From the NCBI GenBank assembly GCA_964651395.1, contig CAZYXZ010000050.1, positions 1 to 23,787 on the forward strand: a DNA stretch of 23,787 bases, read 5' to 3'. The position numbers were made by a program, and so were the translations under genes. Position 1 is the stretch's first letter, and every line of letters begins with the position of its first letter. This document shows positions 7,242 through 14,768 of this stretch, one piece after another. Below the pieces are notes generated by a model. The model made no database searches and was not told where the DNA came from. It saw only the letters and a program-made list of their open reading frames with translations. This DNA is from CAZYXZ01 sp964651395. Lineage in GTDB: Bacteria > Actinomycetota > Actinomycetes > BP-191.

Positions 7242-7254
7242 CCGCCGGTTCGGT

Positions 7255-7284
7255 TTGACGACCGAACTTAGGGTGCCCTAACTT
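7255..7284 (+). promoter_or_regulatory. Promoter of the iron ABC transporter operon
   Basis: TTGACG (7255-7260) and TAACTT (7279-7284) fit -35 and -10 elements with an 18-bp spacer. The pair lies in the 72-base gap before the transporter genes. The -10 element is covered by the iron box listed separately, so a bound repressor would block polymerase. Confidence 0.5.
7266..7284 (+). promoter_or_regulatory. DtxR/IdeR-like iron box
   Basis: The segment reads ACTTAGGGTGCCCTAACTT. Its core TTAGGG-TG-CCCTAA is a near-perfect inverted repeat and carries the TTAGG/CCTAA half-sites of actinobacterial DtxR/IdeR operators. It overlaps the -10 element and precedes genes for ferric-iron uptake, exactly the kind of target these Fe(II)-activated repressors control. 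The match is by eye; the regulator gene is not in the window. Confidence 0.7.
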
Positions 7285-7308
7285 GATGGTTCGTCAGGTT
7301 CCGGCCCC

Positions 7309-7314
7309 GGAAGG
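7309..7314 (+). promoter_or_regulatory. Shine-Dalgarno site deciding the start of the iron-binding protein
   Basis: GGAAGG ends 5 bases before ATG 7320, which is ideal spacing. The alternative GTG at 7314 would lie inside this site, so ATG 7320 is preferred. Confidence 0.6.
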
Positions 7315-7319
7315 TGCCC

Positions 7320-8333
7320 ATGCTGCGCGCGCTCCGTCTCACCACGGCTACCGTGCTCGCCGCGGCTGCCGTGGCCTGCTCCGGCGGAGGCAGCGGCTCC
7401 GGCTCGGCCGACCTGGTCATCTACTCCGGCCGGTCCGAGAACCTCGTGGGCAGCCTCATCGCCGACTTCGAGAAGACCGGAGTCGACGTCGAGGTCCGGT
7501 ACGCCGGCACGTCCGAGCTCGCGGCGCAGATCCTCGAGGAGGGCGCCAACCGCAAGGCCGACGTGTTCTTCTCCCAGGACGCCGGCGCGCTGGGCGCGCT
7601 CGCCAAGGCCGGCCGGCTCGCCGCGCTCCCGCAGGCCAGCCTGGACCGCGTGGACGCGAAGTACCGCGCCGCGAACGGCACCTGGGTCGGCGTCTCCGGC
7701 CGGGCGCGGGTCCTCGTCTACAACCCGGAGAAGGTGCCGGCGACCGAGCTGCCCACGAGCGTCTTCGAGCTCACGGCGCCGAAGTGGAAGGGCCGTGTCG
7801 GGATCGCTCCCACCAACGCGTCGTTCCAGTCCTTCGTCACGGCGTTGCGCGTGAGCGCCGGGGAGGCCAAGGCGCGGGAGTGGCTGGCTGGGCTGCAGGC
7901 CAACTCCCCGCAGATCCTCGAGAACAACGTGCAGATCCGGGACGCCGTCGACGCGGGCCAGCTCGACCTCGGCCTGGTCAACCACTACTACCTCTACGAG
8001 AAGATCGCCGAGGTGGGGGCGGGCAAGGTGAAGGCGAGGAACCACTTCCTCAGTGGCGGCGACGCCGGCGCCCTCGTCAACGTCGCGGGCGTCGGCGTGC
8101 TCAAGGGCACCGCGCACGGCGACGCGGCGCAGAAGTTCGTCGACTTCCTGCTCTCGCCGCAGGCGCAGAAGTACTTCGCGGACAAGACCGCGGAGTACCC
8201 GCTCACTCCGGACGCCCAGCCCCGGCCGGACCTGCCTCCGCTCGCCAGCATCAAGGGACCGGACATCGACCTGGCCGACCTCGACACGCTCGAGGCCACG
8301 CAGGCGATGCTGGAATCGGTCGGCCTCATCTGA
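7320..8333 (+). CDS. Ferric-iron ABC transporter substrate-binding lipoprotein (FbpA/FutA type)
   Basis: The protein has 337 residues. The N terminus is a lipoprotein signal: two Arg residues, a hydrophobic core and AVAC with C20 as the lipidated cysteine, then a Gly/Ser linker. The mature part begins ADLVIYSGRSENLVGSLIADFEKTGVDVEVRYAGTSELAAQILEEG, typical of the bacterial extracellular iron-binding family. GLVNHYYLYE supplies Y223 and Y224, matching the paired tyrosines that ligate Fe(III) in FbpA/FutA proteins. It ends with PQAQKYFADKTAEYPLTPD, also family-typical. It captures iron outside the membrane for the permease and ATPase encoded next. An iron box covers the promoter. Confidence 0.92.
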   Translation: MLRALRLTTATVLAAAAVACSGGGSGSGSADLVIYSGRSENLVGSLIADFEKTGVDVEVRYAGTSELAAQILEEGANRKADVFFSQDAGALGALAKAGRLAALPQASLDRVDAKYRAANGTWVGVSGRARVLVYNPEKVPATELPTSVFELTAPKWKGRVGIAPTNASFQSFVTALRVSAGEAKAREWLAGLQANSPQILENNVQIRDAVDAGQLDLGLVNHYYLYEKIAEVGAGKVKARNHFLSGGDAGALVNVAGVGVLKGTAHGDAAQKFVDFLLSPQAQKYFADKTAEYPLTPDAQPRPDLPPLASIKGPDIDLADLDTLEATQAMLESVGLI

Positions 8334-8392
8334 CCGGCCCGGCCGAGCTGACGCCGGCGGCGGGCGGACGGCGTCCCCCCGCTCCCCTCGTC

Positions 8393-9880
8393 ATGCCGGC
8401 CCTGCTCGTGGCCGTGGTCGCTCTGCTGCCGGTCGCCTACCTCGGCGTCCGCGCGACGGAGGACGGCTTCGGCGTGCTGCGGGCCACCGTCTTCCGTCAG
8501 CGCACCGCCGAGCTGCTCGGCCGCAGCGTGGGACTGGCGATCACCGTGACGCTGGCCGCGACGGTGCTCGCCGTCGCACTCGCCTGGTTGACCGTCCGCT
8601 GCCGCATCCCCGGGCGTGGGCTCTGGCAGGTCGTGTGCATGCTGCCGCTGGCCATCCCCACCTACGTGGCCGGATTCGCCTACATCAGCCGCTTCCCGGA
8701 CCTCGCCGGCTTCCGCGGCGCATGGCTGGTGCTGACGCTGTACTCGTACCCGTACGTCTATCTCCCCGTCGTGGCCGCGTTGCGCCGGCTCGACCCCGCA
8801 CCCGCGGAGGTCGCTCGCTCACTCGGGTGGGGACCCTGGCGCACGTTCCTGCTCGTGACCTTGCGGCAGCTACGGCCGGCGATCGCCACCGGAGCCCTGC
8901 TGGTCGCGCTGTACGCGCTGTCCGACTTCGGCGCCGTGTCGCTCATGCGCTTCACCGCCTTCACCCGCGCCATCTACGCGTCGTACCAGGCCGGCTTCGA
9001 CCGGACCCCCGCCGCCATCTACGGCTGCGTCCTGGTGCTGCTCACGGTCTGCATCGTCGCGGCCGAGGGACGGAGCCGGGGCGGGCGTCGCTACGACCCG
9101 GTGGGGCGCGGTGCGACGCGCCTCGCCACCGACATCGAGCTCGGCAGGCTCCGTTGGCCGGCGGTGGGCCTGCTGGGCGGCCTGGCTGCGCTGACTCTCG
9201 GCATCCCCGCCGCGACGCTCGCGCGCTGGCTCGCCGAAGGCACGTCGCGCAACCTCGAGGCTGCGGCGACCGCGCGTGCCGCCGGCGCGTCGCTGTCGGT
9301 CGCACTTGTCGGAGCGGCGGTCACCGTCCTCGCGGCGCTGCCGGTCGCCCTCCTCGCCGCGCGGTCACGGGCCGCCGTCGCCCGCTGGGTCGAACGGGCC
9401 ACGTACGTCGGGCACGCGCTGCCCGGCGTGGTCATCGCGCTGTCGTTGGTCTTCTTCGGCGCGCGGTACGCCGGTGCGCTCTACCAGCGCCTGCCGATGC
9501 TCGTCTTCGCCTACGTGGTGCTCTTCCTCCCGCTCGCCGTGGCCGGGATCTATGCCAGCGCGGTGCAGTCGTCACCGGCCGTCGAGGAGGCCGCTCAGTC
9601 GCTCGGGGTCGCACCGCTCGGCGTGCTTCGACGGGTGACCCTTCCCCTGGTCGCGCCGGGGGTCGGCGCCGGCGCCGCGGCGGCGTTCGTCGCCTTCCTG
9701 AAGGAGCTGCCGGCCACGCTGCTGCTGCGGCCGACCGGGATGGACACGCTGGCGACCCGGGTCTGGACCGAGACCGCCTCGAGCGCCTTCTCCTCCGCCG
9801 CGCTGCCGGCCGCCCTGCTCGTGCTGGCGGCGGCCGTGCCGACGTACCTGCTCACCCGCCGGACGGCGGTGCCCCTGTGA
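8393..9880 (+). CDS. Ferric-iron ABC transporter permease (FbpB type, two fused halves)
   Basis: The protein has 495 residues and about twelve membrane segments in two homologous halves, the usual size of FbpB. Each half carries the EAA loop that docks to the ATPase: PAEVARSLGWGPWRTFLLVTLRQLRPAIATG in the first and PAVEEAAQSLGVAPLGVLRRVTLPLVAPGVGAG in the second. ATG 8393 is the first ordinary start in frame. Coding could begin about 20 codons earlier, because the frame is open back to the preceding stop, but only a CTG is available there. The 3' end overlaps the ATPase start as GTGA, so the two are probably translationally coupled. Confidence 0.9.
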   Translation: MPALLVAVVALLPVAYLGVRATEDGFGVLRATVFRQRTAELLGRSVGLAITVTLAATVLAVALAWLTVRCRIPGRGLWQVVCMLPLAIPTYVAGFAYISRFPDLAGFRGAWLVLTLYSYPYVYLPVVAALRRLDPAPAEVARSLGWGPWRTFLLVTLRQLRPAIATGALLVALYALSDFGAVSLMRFTAFTRAIYASYQAGFDRTPAAIYGCVLVLLTVCIVAAEGRSRGGRRYDPVGRGATRLATDIELGRLRWPAVGLLGGLAALTLGIPAATLARWLAEGTSRNLEAAATARAAGASLSVALVGAAVTVLAALPVALLAARSRAAVARWVERATYVGHALPGVVIALSLVFFGARYAGALYQRLPMLVFAYVVLFLPLAVAGIYASAVQSSPAVEEAAQSLGVAPLGVLRRVTLPLVAPGVGAGAAAAFVAFLKELPATLLLRPTGMDTLATRVWTETASSAFSSAALPAALLVLAAAVPTYLLTRRTAVPL

Positions 9881-10893
9881 CCACCGCCATCGCGGCCGCC
9901 GGCCTGACCAAGTCCTTCGGGCCGGTTCGCGTCCTGAACGGCGTCGACCTCGCTGTCGACGCCGGGCAGCTGCTCGCCGTACTGGGCCCGTCCGGCTGCG
10001 GGAAGACGACGATCCTGCGCGTGCTCGCCGGCTTCGAGCGCGCCGACGGTGGGTCCGTGCACGTCGGCGGCCGGCACGTCGCCGGCCCTGGCGTCCACGT
10101 GCCTCCGCATCGCCGTGGCCTTGCGGTGGTTCCGCAGGAAGGCGCGCTGTTCCCTCACCTCGACGTCGCCGGCAACGTGGGGTTCGGCCTGCCCCGCGGC
10201 GGCGGCGGCGCCCGCGTCGCCGAGCTGCTCGCGCTGGCCGGCCTGACCGGGCTCGAGCACCGCCGGCCGCACGAGCTCTCCGGTGGACAGCAGCAGCGGG
10301 TCGCCGTCGCGCGCGCGCTCGCACCGTCACCGGCCGTCGTGCTGCTCGACGAGCCGTTCTCCGGGCTGGACGCCGGCCTGCGGGCGTCCATTCGGGCCGA
10401 CGTCCTGCATCTGCTCAAGGCGGCCGGGACGACCGCGGTCCTGGTCACGCACGACCAGGAGGAAGCGCTGTCGCTGGCCGACGTCGTCGCCATCATGCGC
10501 GACGGCCGGCTCGTGCAGTCGGGGGCGCCGTCCGACGTCTACAGCCGGCCGATCGACCTCGACGTCGCCCGGTTCCTCGGGGAGGCCGATGTGCTCCCGG
10601 GAGTGGCGCGGGGACGCCGGGTGAAGTGCGCCCTGGGGTCGTTGCCGGTGGCCGGCAGCACTCCCGCCGGACCGGTCACCGTCATGGTTCGGCCGGAACA
10701 GCTCCAGCTCGGGGGGACCGTTCCGGCCGAGGTCGTGTCGGTCAGCTACTTCGGACACGACTCGGTCGTGACGGCTCGCCTGGTTTCGGGCGAGTCGCTC
10801 ACCGTGCGGACTCGCGGCACGGACCTGCCGGCTCCGGGGAGCGCCGTCCAGCTCCGCGTCGAAGGTCCGGTCGTGTGCTACGGAGACGCTTGA
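9877..10893 (+). CDS. Ferric-iron ABC transporter ATP-binding protein (FbpC type)
   Basis: The protein has 338 residues from a GTG start that overlaps the permease stop. It has Walker A GPSGCGKTT (37-45), a PHRRGLAVVPQEGALFPHLDV Q-loop region, the ABC signature LSGGQQQR, Walker B VVLLDEPFSGLD and the switch VTHDQEEAL. After about residue 240 comes a TOBE-type regulatory region (VMVRPEQLQL ... VVSVSYFGHDSVVTARL). It powers iron import through the permease. The stop codon lies inside the -35 box of the next promoter. Confidence 0.93.
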   Translation: MTTAIAAAGLTKSFGPVRVLNGVDLAVDAGQLLAVLGPSGCGKTTILRVLAGFERADGGSVHVGGRHVAGPGVHVPPHRRGLAVVPQEGALFPHLDVAGNVGFGLPRGGGGARVAELLALAGLTGLEHRRPHELSGGQQQRVAVARALAPSPAVVLLDEPFSGLDAGLRASIRADVLHLLKAAGTTAVLVTHDQEEALSLADVVAIMRDGRLVQSGAPSDVYSRPIDLDVARFLGEADVLPGVARGRRVKCALGSLPVAGSTPAGPVTVMVRPEQLQLGGTVPAEVVSVSYFGHDSVVTARLVSGESLTVRTRGTDLPAPGSAVQLRVEGPVVCYGDA

Positions 10894-10918
10894 CAACGGG
10901 TCCGCCATTTTTTATATC
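10890..10918 (+). promoter_or_regulatory. Consensus-like sigma-70 promoter before the Hsp20 gene
   Basis: TTGACA (10890-10895) and TATATC (10913-10918) are separated by 17 bp. The -35 box contains the TGA stop of the ATPase gene. The surrounding run of T and A bases stands out in this GC-rich DNA. No inverted repeat of the HspR (HAIR) or HrcA (CIRCE) type is visible here. Confidence 0.65.
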
Positions 10919-10993
10919 TCTGCCGTCGGAAACCAGGACCTCCGGGTCTCGGTGACCAGCCGAGGCCCGGCCGAGTGCACGAGGAGGCGTGCC

Positions 10994-11476
10994 ATGGCCC
11001 TCACCCGATGGGACCCGTTCACCACCCTGGGTCGTTTCGACCGCGAGTTCGACGACCTGATCCGCCGCAGCTGGGGCACGGCGACACCCGCGCGAGCCGG
11101 CTTCGTCCCCGCGGTCGAGATGTGTACCGAGGACACCGACATCGTCCTGCGGCTCGAGCTCCCGGGCATCGATGTCGAACGCGACGTCGACATCGTCGTC
11201 GACAAGAACCGGCTGATCATCCGCGGCGAGCGACGTGACGAGCGCGAGCAGCGCAAGCAGGCCGTGCTGATGCGCGAGCTCCGCTACGGCTCGTTCCACC
11301 GCGAGTTCGCGCTGCCGGACGCGTTCGAGGCCGACCAGGTCGACGCGACGTACGACCAGGGAATGCTCGAGGTGCGCCTCAAGGGTGTCGTGCAGCCCGA
11401 GCCGGAGCCGAGGCAGATCCAGGTCAGGCGCGGCGACAGGAGCAAGACCGTGGACGCGCAGGAAGCGCAGACCTAG
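10994..11476 (+). CDS. Hsp20/alpha-crystallin small heat-shock protein
   Basis: The protein has 160 residues. The start is set by the strong ribosome site GAGGAGG ending 6 bases before ATG 10994. The N terminus MALTRWDPFTTLGRFDREFDDLI is typical of actinobacterial Hsp20. The alpha-crystallin domain spans about residues 35-135: PAVEMCTEDTDIVLRLELPGIDVERDVDIVVDKNRLIIRGER, then YGSFHREFALPDAFEADQVDATYDQGMLEVRLKG. It is an ATP-independent chaperone that holds unfolding proteins and forms oligomers. It has its own promoter and is followed by a strong hairpin, so it is probably a single-gene transcript. Confidence 0.95.
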   Translation: MALTRWDPFTTLGRFDREFDDLIRRSWGTATPARAGFVPAVEMCTEDTDIVLRLELPGIDVERDVDIVVDKNRLIIRGERRDEREQRKQAVLMRELRYGSFHREFALPDAFEADQVDATYDQGMLEVRLKGVVQPEPEPRQIQVRRGDRSKTVDAQEAQT

Positions 11477-11484
11477 TACTGCGA

Positions 11485-11524
11485 CCGGTCCGCCGTGCGT
11501 CCATCCGGGCGCACGGCGGACCGG
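11485..11524. terminator. Perfect 15-bp hairpin between convergent genes
   Basis: CCGGTCCGCCGTGCG (11485-11499) pairs perfectly with CGCACGGCGGACCGG (11510-11524) around a 10-base loop. It lies between the Hsp20 stop and the stop of the convergent membrane-protein gene, so it probably terminates from both sides. There is no T run on either strand. Confidence 0.7.
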
Positions 11525-11533
11525 CGGTTCCTG

Positions 11534-12646
11534 CTATCCGCCGCAGCGGCAGGCGCCGACCAGCCGCAGCCCGTCGGGCAGCGGCAAGGGCAGCCCGACC
11601 GTCGCGCCCCCCAGCTGGTGCACCAGCACACGGCGGTTCTCGTCCGCGAACACGACATGGTCGGAGCCGTACCAGAACCATCCTGCGTCGGCCCGGAAAC
11701 CCGACGAACCGGTCACCGGTCTGGCCAGCGAGAAGTTCGCGGACACGACAGCCAGCCGTCTGGACCCGTTCGGCCGTTCCACCTCCGCGGCCACGGCGCG
11801 GGCGCCCGACACGCCGCGGAGGAACGTGTCGTCGTCGACGAAGGCGGCGTGGTCACTGCCGTCGCCTTCGGTCAGGTGGACGCCGCAGGCCGCCGTGCAC
11901 CGCGGGTCGGCCCAGTAGACGACGCGGCCCACGGCGCCGATCAGTCGCGCCCCCGGTCGCCCGTAGCGCAGCGTCTGGCGACCGCGCAGCGCGTCGTACA
12001 TCGCCAGCTGTCGGTCGGGGCCGACCGCCCCGATGATCGCCCTGGTCGCAGGGGCGAGCGGTGTGAACTCTGCGGGCAGCCGCCATTCGCCGAGGGGCTG
12101 GCTGACCGGGCCGTCGAGCAACCTCGCCCGCCCGCGCGTGCCGCGCGTCGTCAGGACCCAGACGTCCGGACTGGCGGGGTCGTCGGTGAGGGCGGGGAAG
12201 ACGCGCTCGCCGCCGGCGACCTCACCCTGCTCAGCACTCCGCAGCGTGCTGTACCAGGCCCGGTCGCCCCGCGCGAAGACGACCGCCTCGTCCGCCCGGC
12301 TCCACACGACGTCCGTGACCGGACCGCTGCCCGGCAGGACGCGCCGGCCGAGCTCCTCCCCGGACCGGCTCAGCAGTACGACGTCGCCACCGTCGATCGC
12401 CACGAGGTGCGTGAAGGGCACGTGGCCCGGAGCGACCTGCTCCGCGTCGTGCACGACCGCGGGGTCGAGGACGGCCGGCTGGCTCGGCGTCGTGACGCGC
12501 GGCCGCGGCTCGGCGACCGGCTCGTCGTCGCGCGTCGAGAGCCGCCAGATGAGCAGGCCCGCGGCCACCGCCAGGACGAGCAGCCACGCGACCCAGGGCC
12601 TACGCCCCTCCCGGCCTTGGCTGATGGTGTCCGGGGACGCCGGCAT
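11534..12646 (-). CDS. Membrane-anchored beta-propeller-like protein of unknown function
   Basis: The protein has 370 residues. A short basic cytoplasmic tail (GREGRRP) leads into one membrane segment (WVAWLLVLAVAAGLLIWRL), so the rest should lie outside the membrane. The outer part is rich in short beta motifs like those of propeller blades (HLVAIDGGDVVLLSRSGEELGRRVLPG, TDVVWSRADEAVVFARGDRAWYSTL, DVWVLTTRGTRGRARLLD, RQLAMYDALRGRQTLRYG). A Cys pair (RCTAACGV) and a CRCGG terminus could form disulfides. No catalytic motif is seen. It converges on hsp20 and diverges from the ligase unit across 35 bases. Confidence 0.75.
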   Translation of the reverse strand: MPASPDTISQGREGRRPWVAWLLVLAVAAGLLIWRLSTRDDEPVAEPRPRVTTPSQPAVLDPAVVHDAEQVAPGHVPFTHLVAIDGGDVVLLSRSGEELGRRVLPGSGPVTDVVWSRADEAVVFARGDRAWYSTLRSAEQGEVAGGERVFPALTDDPASPDVWVLTTRGTRGRARLLDGPVSQPLGEWRLPAEFTPLAPATRAIIGAVGPDRQLAMYDALRGRQTLRYGRPGARLIGAVGRVVYWADPRCTAACGVHLTEGDGSDHAAFVDDDTFLRGVSGARAVAAEVERPNGSRRLAVVSANFSLARPVTGSSGFRADAGWFWYGSDHVVFADENRRVLVHQLGGATVGLPLPLPDGLRLVGACRCGG

Positions 12647-12681
12647 GCGCCCGAGCCTACGACGCTCGGTACGCTGCGCCC

Positions 12682-12972
12682 ATGACCGATCCCCGTGCCG
12701 GCGAGCTCGACGCCCTCTCGACCGAGGAGCTGCGTTCCCGCGCGTTCTCCCTCGCGCAGAAAAGGCACGACCTCGGCTTCTTCTGGGACCTGTTCAAGCA
12801 CCTGCCGGCCTCGGACGACGCCGCGACCGACGACTCCTTCAGCGGTCCGGGCAAGACGATCGCCGACTTCCTCGAGCTGTTCCGCGAGCTCCGCGGCGAG
12901 CACCTCGGCCCGAACGAGCCGCTGCTGCGCGCGAAGTTCATCGACTACCTCACCGAGCACGCCGACTCGTGA
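12682..12972 (+). CDS. Conserved hypothetical 96-aa protein, first gene of the ligase unit
   Basis: This is a small acidic, mostly helical protein (LSTEELRSRAFSLAQKRHDLGFFWDLFKHLPASDD, then GPGKTIADFLELFRELRGEHLGPNEPLLRAKFIDYLTEHADS). I do not recognise a named domain. GPGKT is too short and lies in the wrong context to be a nucleotide-binding loop. Its stop overlaps the ligase start as GTGA, so it is probably translated together with the ligase. Confidence 0.75.
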   Translation: MTDPRAGELDALSTEELRSRAFSLAQKRHDLGFFWDLFKHLPASDDAATDDSFSGPGKTIADFLELFRELRGEHLGPNEPLLRAKFIDYLTEHADS

Positions 12973-14048
12973 GCTCGCCGGTCCGGCCGCCGGTGCAGCC
13001 GATGCTCGCGAAGGCGTCGCCGACCCTGCCCATGCCGGACGCGTTTCCCGACGGCGTCATCTACGAGCCGAAGTGGGACGGGTTCCGCTGCATCGTCTTC
13101 CGCGACGGGGACGACGTGGAGCTGGGCAGCCGGAACGAGAAGCCGCTGACCCGCTACTTCCCAGAAGTCGTCGAGGCCGTGCGACGCGAGACGCCCGAGC
13201 AGTGCGTGCTGGACGGCGAGATCATCATCGCCGGCGACGAGGGGCTCGACTTCGAGGTGCTGCAGAACCGGCTCCACCCGGCAGCCTCGCGCGTGAACAT
13301 GCTCGCGGAGACGACGCCGGCGGCGTTCGTGGCCTTCGACCTGCTCTCCCTCGGAGCCGAGGACCTGCGCGCGCGCCCCTTCGCGGAACGGCGCGCGATG
13401 CTCGTGAAGGCGCTTGCCAACGCGGGCCCGTCGATCCACGTGACGCCGGCAACCGAGGATCCGGCCACGGCGCAGGACTGGTTCTCGCGGTTCGAGGGCG
13501 CGGGGCTCGACGGCGTCATCGCGAAGCCCGCGCACCTGCCCTACCGCGAGAACGAGCGGGTCATGACCAAGGTGAAGCACGTCCGTACCGCCGACGTCGT
13601 GGTCGCCGGCTTCCGCTGGCACAAGTCCGGCGGCGTCGTCGGCTCCCTCCTTCTCGGCCTGCACGACGAGGCCGGCCACCTCAATCACGTCGGCGTCGCG
13701 GCCTCGTTCACGATGGCGCGACGCAAGGAGCGCGTCGACGAGCTCGCGCCGTACCGCACCGGCGCTCTCGACGGCCACCCCTGGGGCGAGTGGGCCTCGG
13801 CGATCGTCGCCGACGGCGGACGCAACCCGGGCGGCGTCTCGCGCTGGAGCGCGGGCAAGGACCTCTCCTGGGAGCCGTTGCGCCCGGAGCTCGTGGCCGA
13901 GGTGAAGTACGACCACCTGCAGGGCGACCGCTTCCGCCACGCGACACAGTTCCAGCGCTGGCGCCCCGACCGCGATCCCGCCACGTGCACCTACGCACAG
14001 CTCGAGACCGCGGTTCCCGAGCTGCTCGCCACCGTCTTCGGGAGCTGA
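12969..14048 (+). CDS. ligC: ATP-dependent DNA ligase, LigC type
   Basis: The protein has 359 residues from a GTG that overlaps the preceding stop, the usual size for the LigC group. It joins nicks in DNA using ATP. The nucleotidyltransferase core has motif I in YEPKWDGFRC with K35 as the residue that becomes adenylated, RNEKPLTRYFPEV (motif Ia), CVLDGEIII, FVAFDLLSLG, GLDGVIAKP (motif IV) and VMTKVKHVRTADVVVAG (motif V). A C-terminal OB-fold region follows (GSLLLGLHDEAGHLNHVG ... ELVAEVKYDHLQGDRFRHATQFQRWRPD). There are no polymerase or phosphoesterase domains, unlike LigD. A LigD-type polymerase gene lies about 4 kb away on the other strand. Confidence 0.95.
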   Translation: MSSPVRPPVQPMLAKASPTLPMPDAFPDGVIYEPKWDGFRCIVFRDGDDVELGSRNEKPLTRYFPEVVEAVRRETPEQCVLDGEIIIAGDEGLDFEVLQNRLHPAASRVNMLAETTPAAFVAFDLLSLGAEDLRARPFAERRAMLVKALANAGPSIHVTPATEDPATAQDWFSRFEGAGLDGVIAKPAHLPYRENERVMTKVKHVRTADVVVAGFRWHKSGGVVGSLLLGLHDEAGHLNHVGVAASFTMARRKERVDELAPYRTGALDGHPWGEWASAIVADGGRNPGGVSRWSAGKDLSWEPLRPELVAEVKYDHLQGDRFRHATQFQRWRPDRDPATCTYAQLETAVPELLATVFGS

Positions 14049-14049
14049 C

Positions 14050-14535
14050 ATGACAGAGGCAGCAGAGTCCGTCGTCGAGCGGTTCGAGGTGGCCCGGGAG
14101 ATCAAGGCCTCCGCGGCGGACATCTTCCGGGTGATCAGCGACCCGAAGGGGCACGTCGCGATCGACAGCTCGGGGATGCTCATGTCCGCCGAGGGCGAGC
14201 CCGTGACGGCCGTCGGCGACGAGTTCGTCGTACACATGGACCGCGAGTCGCTCAACGACTACCCGCTCGGGCTGTACGACGTGACGGTGATCATCACGAA
14301 GTACGAGCCGGACCGGCTGATCGAGTGGACCATCTCCGGCGTCATCCAGCCGCCGATCCACCACCTCTACGGCTACCGGCTCGAGCCGCTCGACGACGGC
14401 CGCACCCTGGTCACGTCGTACTACGACTGGAGCGAGATCGACGAGAAGTACCGGCCGCTCGGACTGTTCCCGGTCATCCCCGAGGCCGCTCTCCGCGCGA
14501 CACTCGGCATCCTCGCGCGCACCGTGCAGGCCTAG
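14050..14535 (+). CDS. SRPBCC (START/polyketide-cyclase fold) family protein
   Basis: The protein has 161 residues. The pattern is that of the lipid/ligand-binding helix-grip fold: EVAREIKASAADIFRVISDPKGHVAIDSSG at the N terminus, GDEFVVHM, VTVIITKYEPDRLIEWTISG, YGYRLEPLDDGRTLVTSYYDWSEI, and a C-terminal helix (EAALRATLGILARTVQA). Such proteins bind hydrophobic ligands or act as cyclases; nothing here fixes the ligand. It begins one base after the ligase stop, so it belongs to the same transcript. Its stop codon overlaps that of the convergent 66-aa gene. Confidence 0.9.
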   Translation: MTEAAESVVERFEVAREIKASAADIFRVISDPKGHVAIDSSGMLMSAEGEPVTAVGDEFVVHMDRESLNDYPLGLYDVTVIITKYEPDRLIEWTISGVIQPPIHHLYGYRLEPLDDGRTLVTSYYDWSEIDEKYRPLGLFPVIPEAALRATLGILARTVQA

Positions 14536-14732
14536 GCACCGGGGCCCTTCACCTTCCGCAGGCCCGTCGTGTCCTCGCGCCACCACTGAAAGCAGCTCGC
14601 GCACTCGTAGTACGCGATGCCGTCGGAGCGCACGGCGTCGCGCACGAAGCCGGCGAGCTCGCCGACGTCCGCGATGCTCTGCTGGGCGATCGGCGAGGCC
14701 AGCGACTGGCAGTAGCAGTGATCGTTGACCAC
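14532..14732 (-). CDS. Cys-rich 66-aa protein, possible zinc-binding
   Basis: The protein has 66 residues from a GTG start. C6 and C8 (HCYC) and C44 and C47 (ECASC) form two close Cys pairs that could hold one metal ion, as in small zinc ribbons. FQWW follows the second pair. The stop overlaps that of the SRPBCC gene in the bases CTAG. I recognise no named family. A real gene is likely, given the fit between the two neighbours and the ordered Cys spacing. Confidence 0.6.
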   Translation of the reverse strand: MVNDHCYCQSLASPIAQQSIADVGELAGFVRDAVRSDGIAYYECASCFQWWREDTTGLRKVKGPGA

Positions 14733-14768
14733 GGACCGAGGCTAGCGCCGTCCGCATAGTGTTCCCGT

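Noticed and set aside
7314..7316. GTG 7314 as the start of the iron-binding protein
   Set aside because: It lies within the Shine-Dalgarno site that is ideally placed for ATG 7320, and it would add only two residues.
8053..9876. Plus-strand open frame running into the iron ATPase gene from far upstream
   Set aside because: The upstream part is Arg/Pro/Ala-rich and overlaps the binding-protein and permease genes in another frame. The ATPase motifs begin only after GTG 9877.
12784..12960. GPGKT in the 96-aa protein as a Walker A motif
   Set aside because: The motif lacks the full GxxxxGK[ST] pattern, and the protein is too small and lacks a Walker B strand.
12945..14255. Long minus-strand open frame across the ligase and SRPBCC genes
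   Set aside because: It spans two well-supported plus-strand genes and shows no recognisable domain, so it is a shadow frame.
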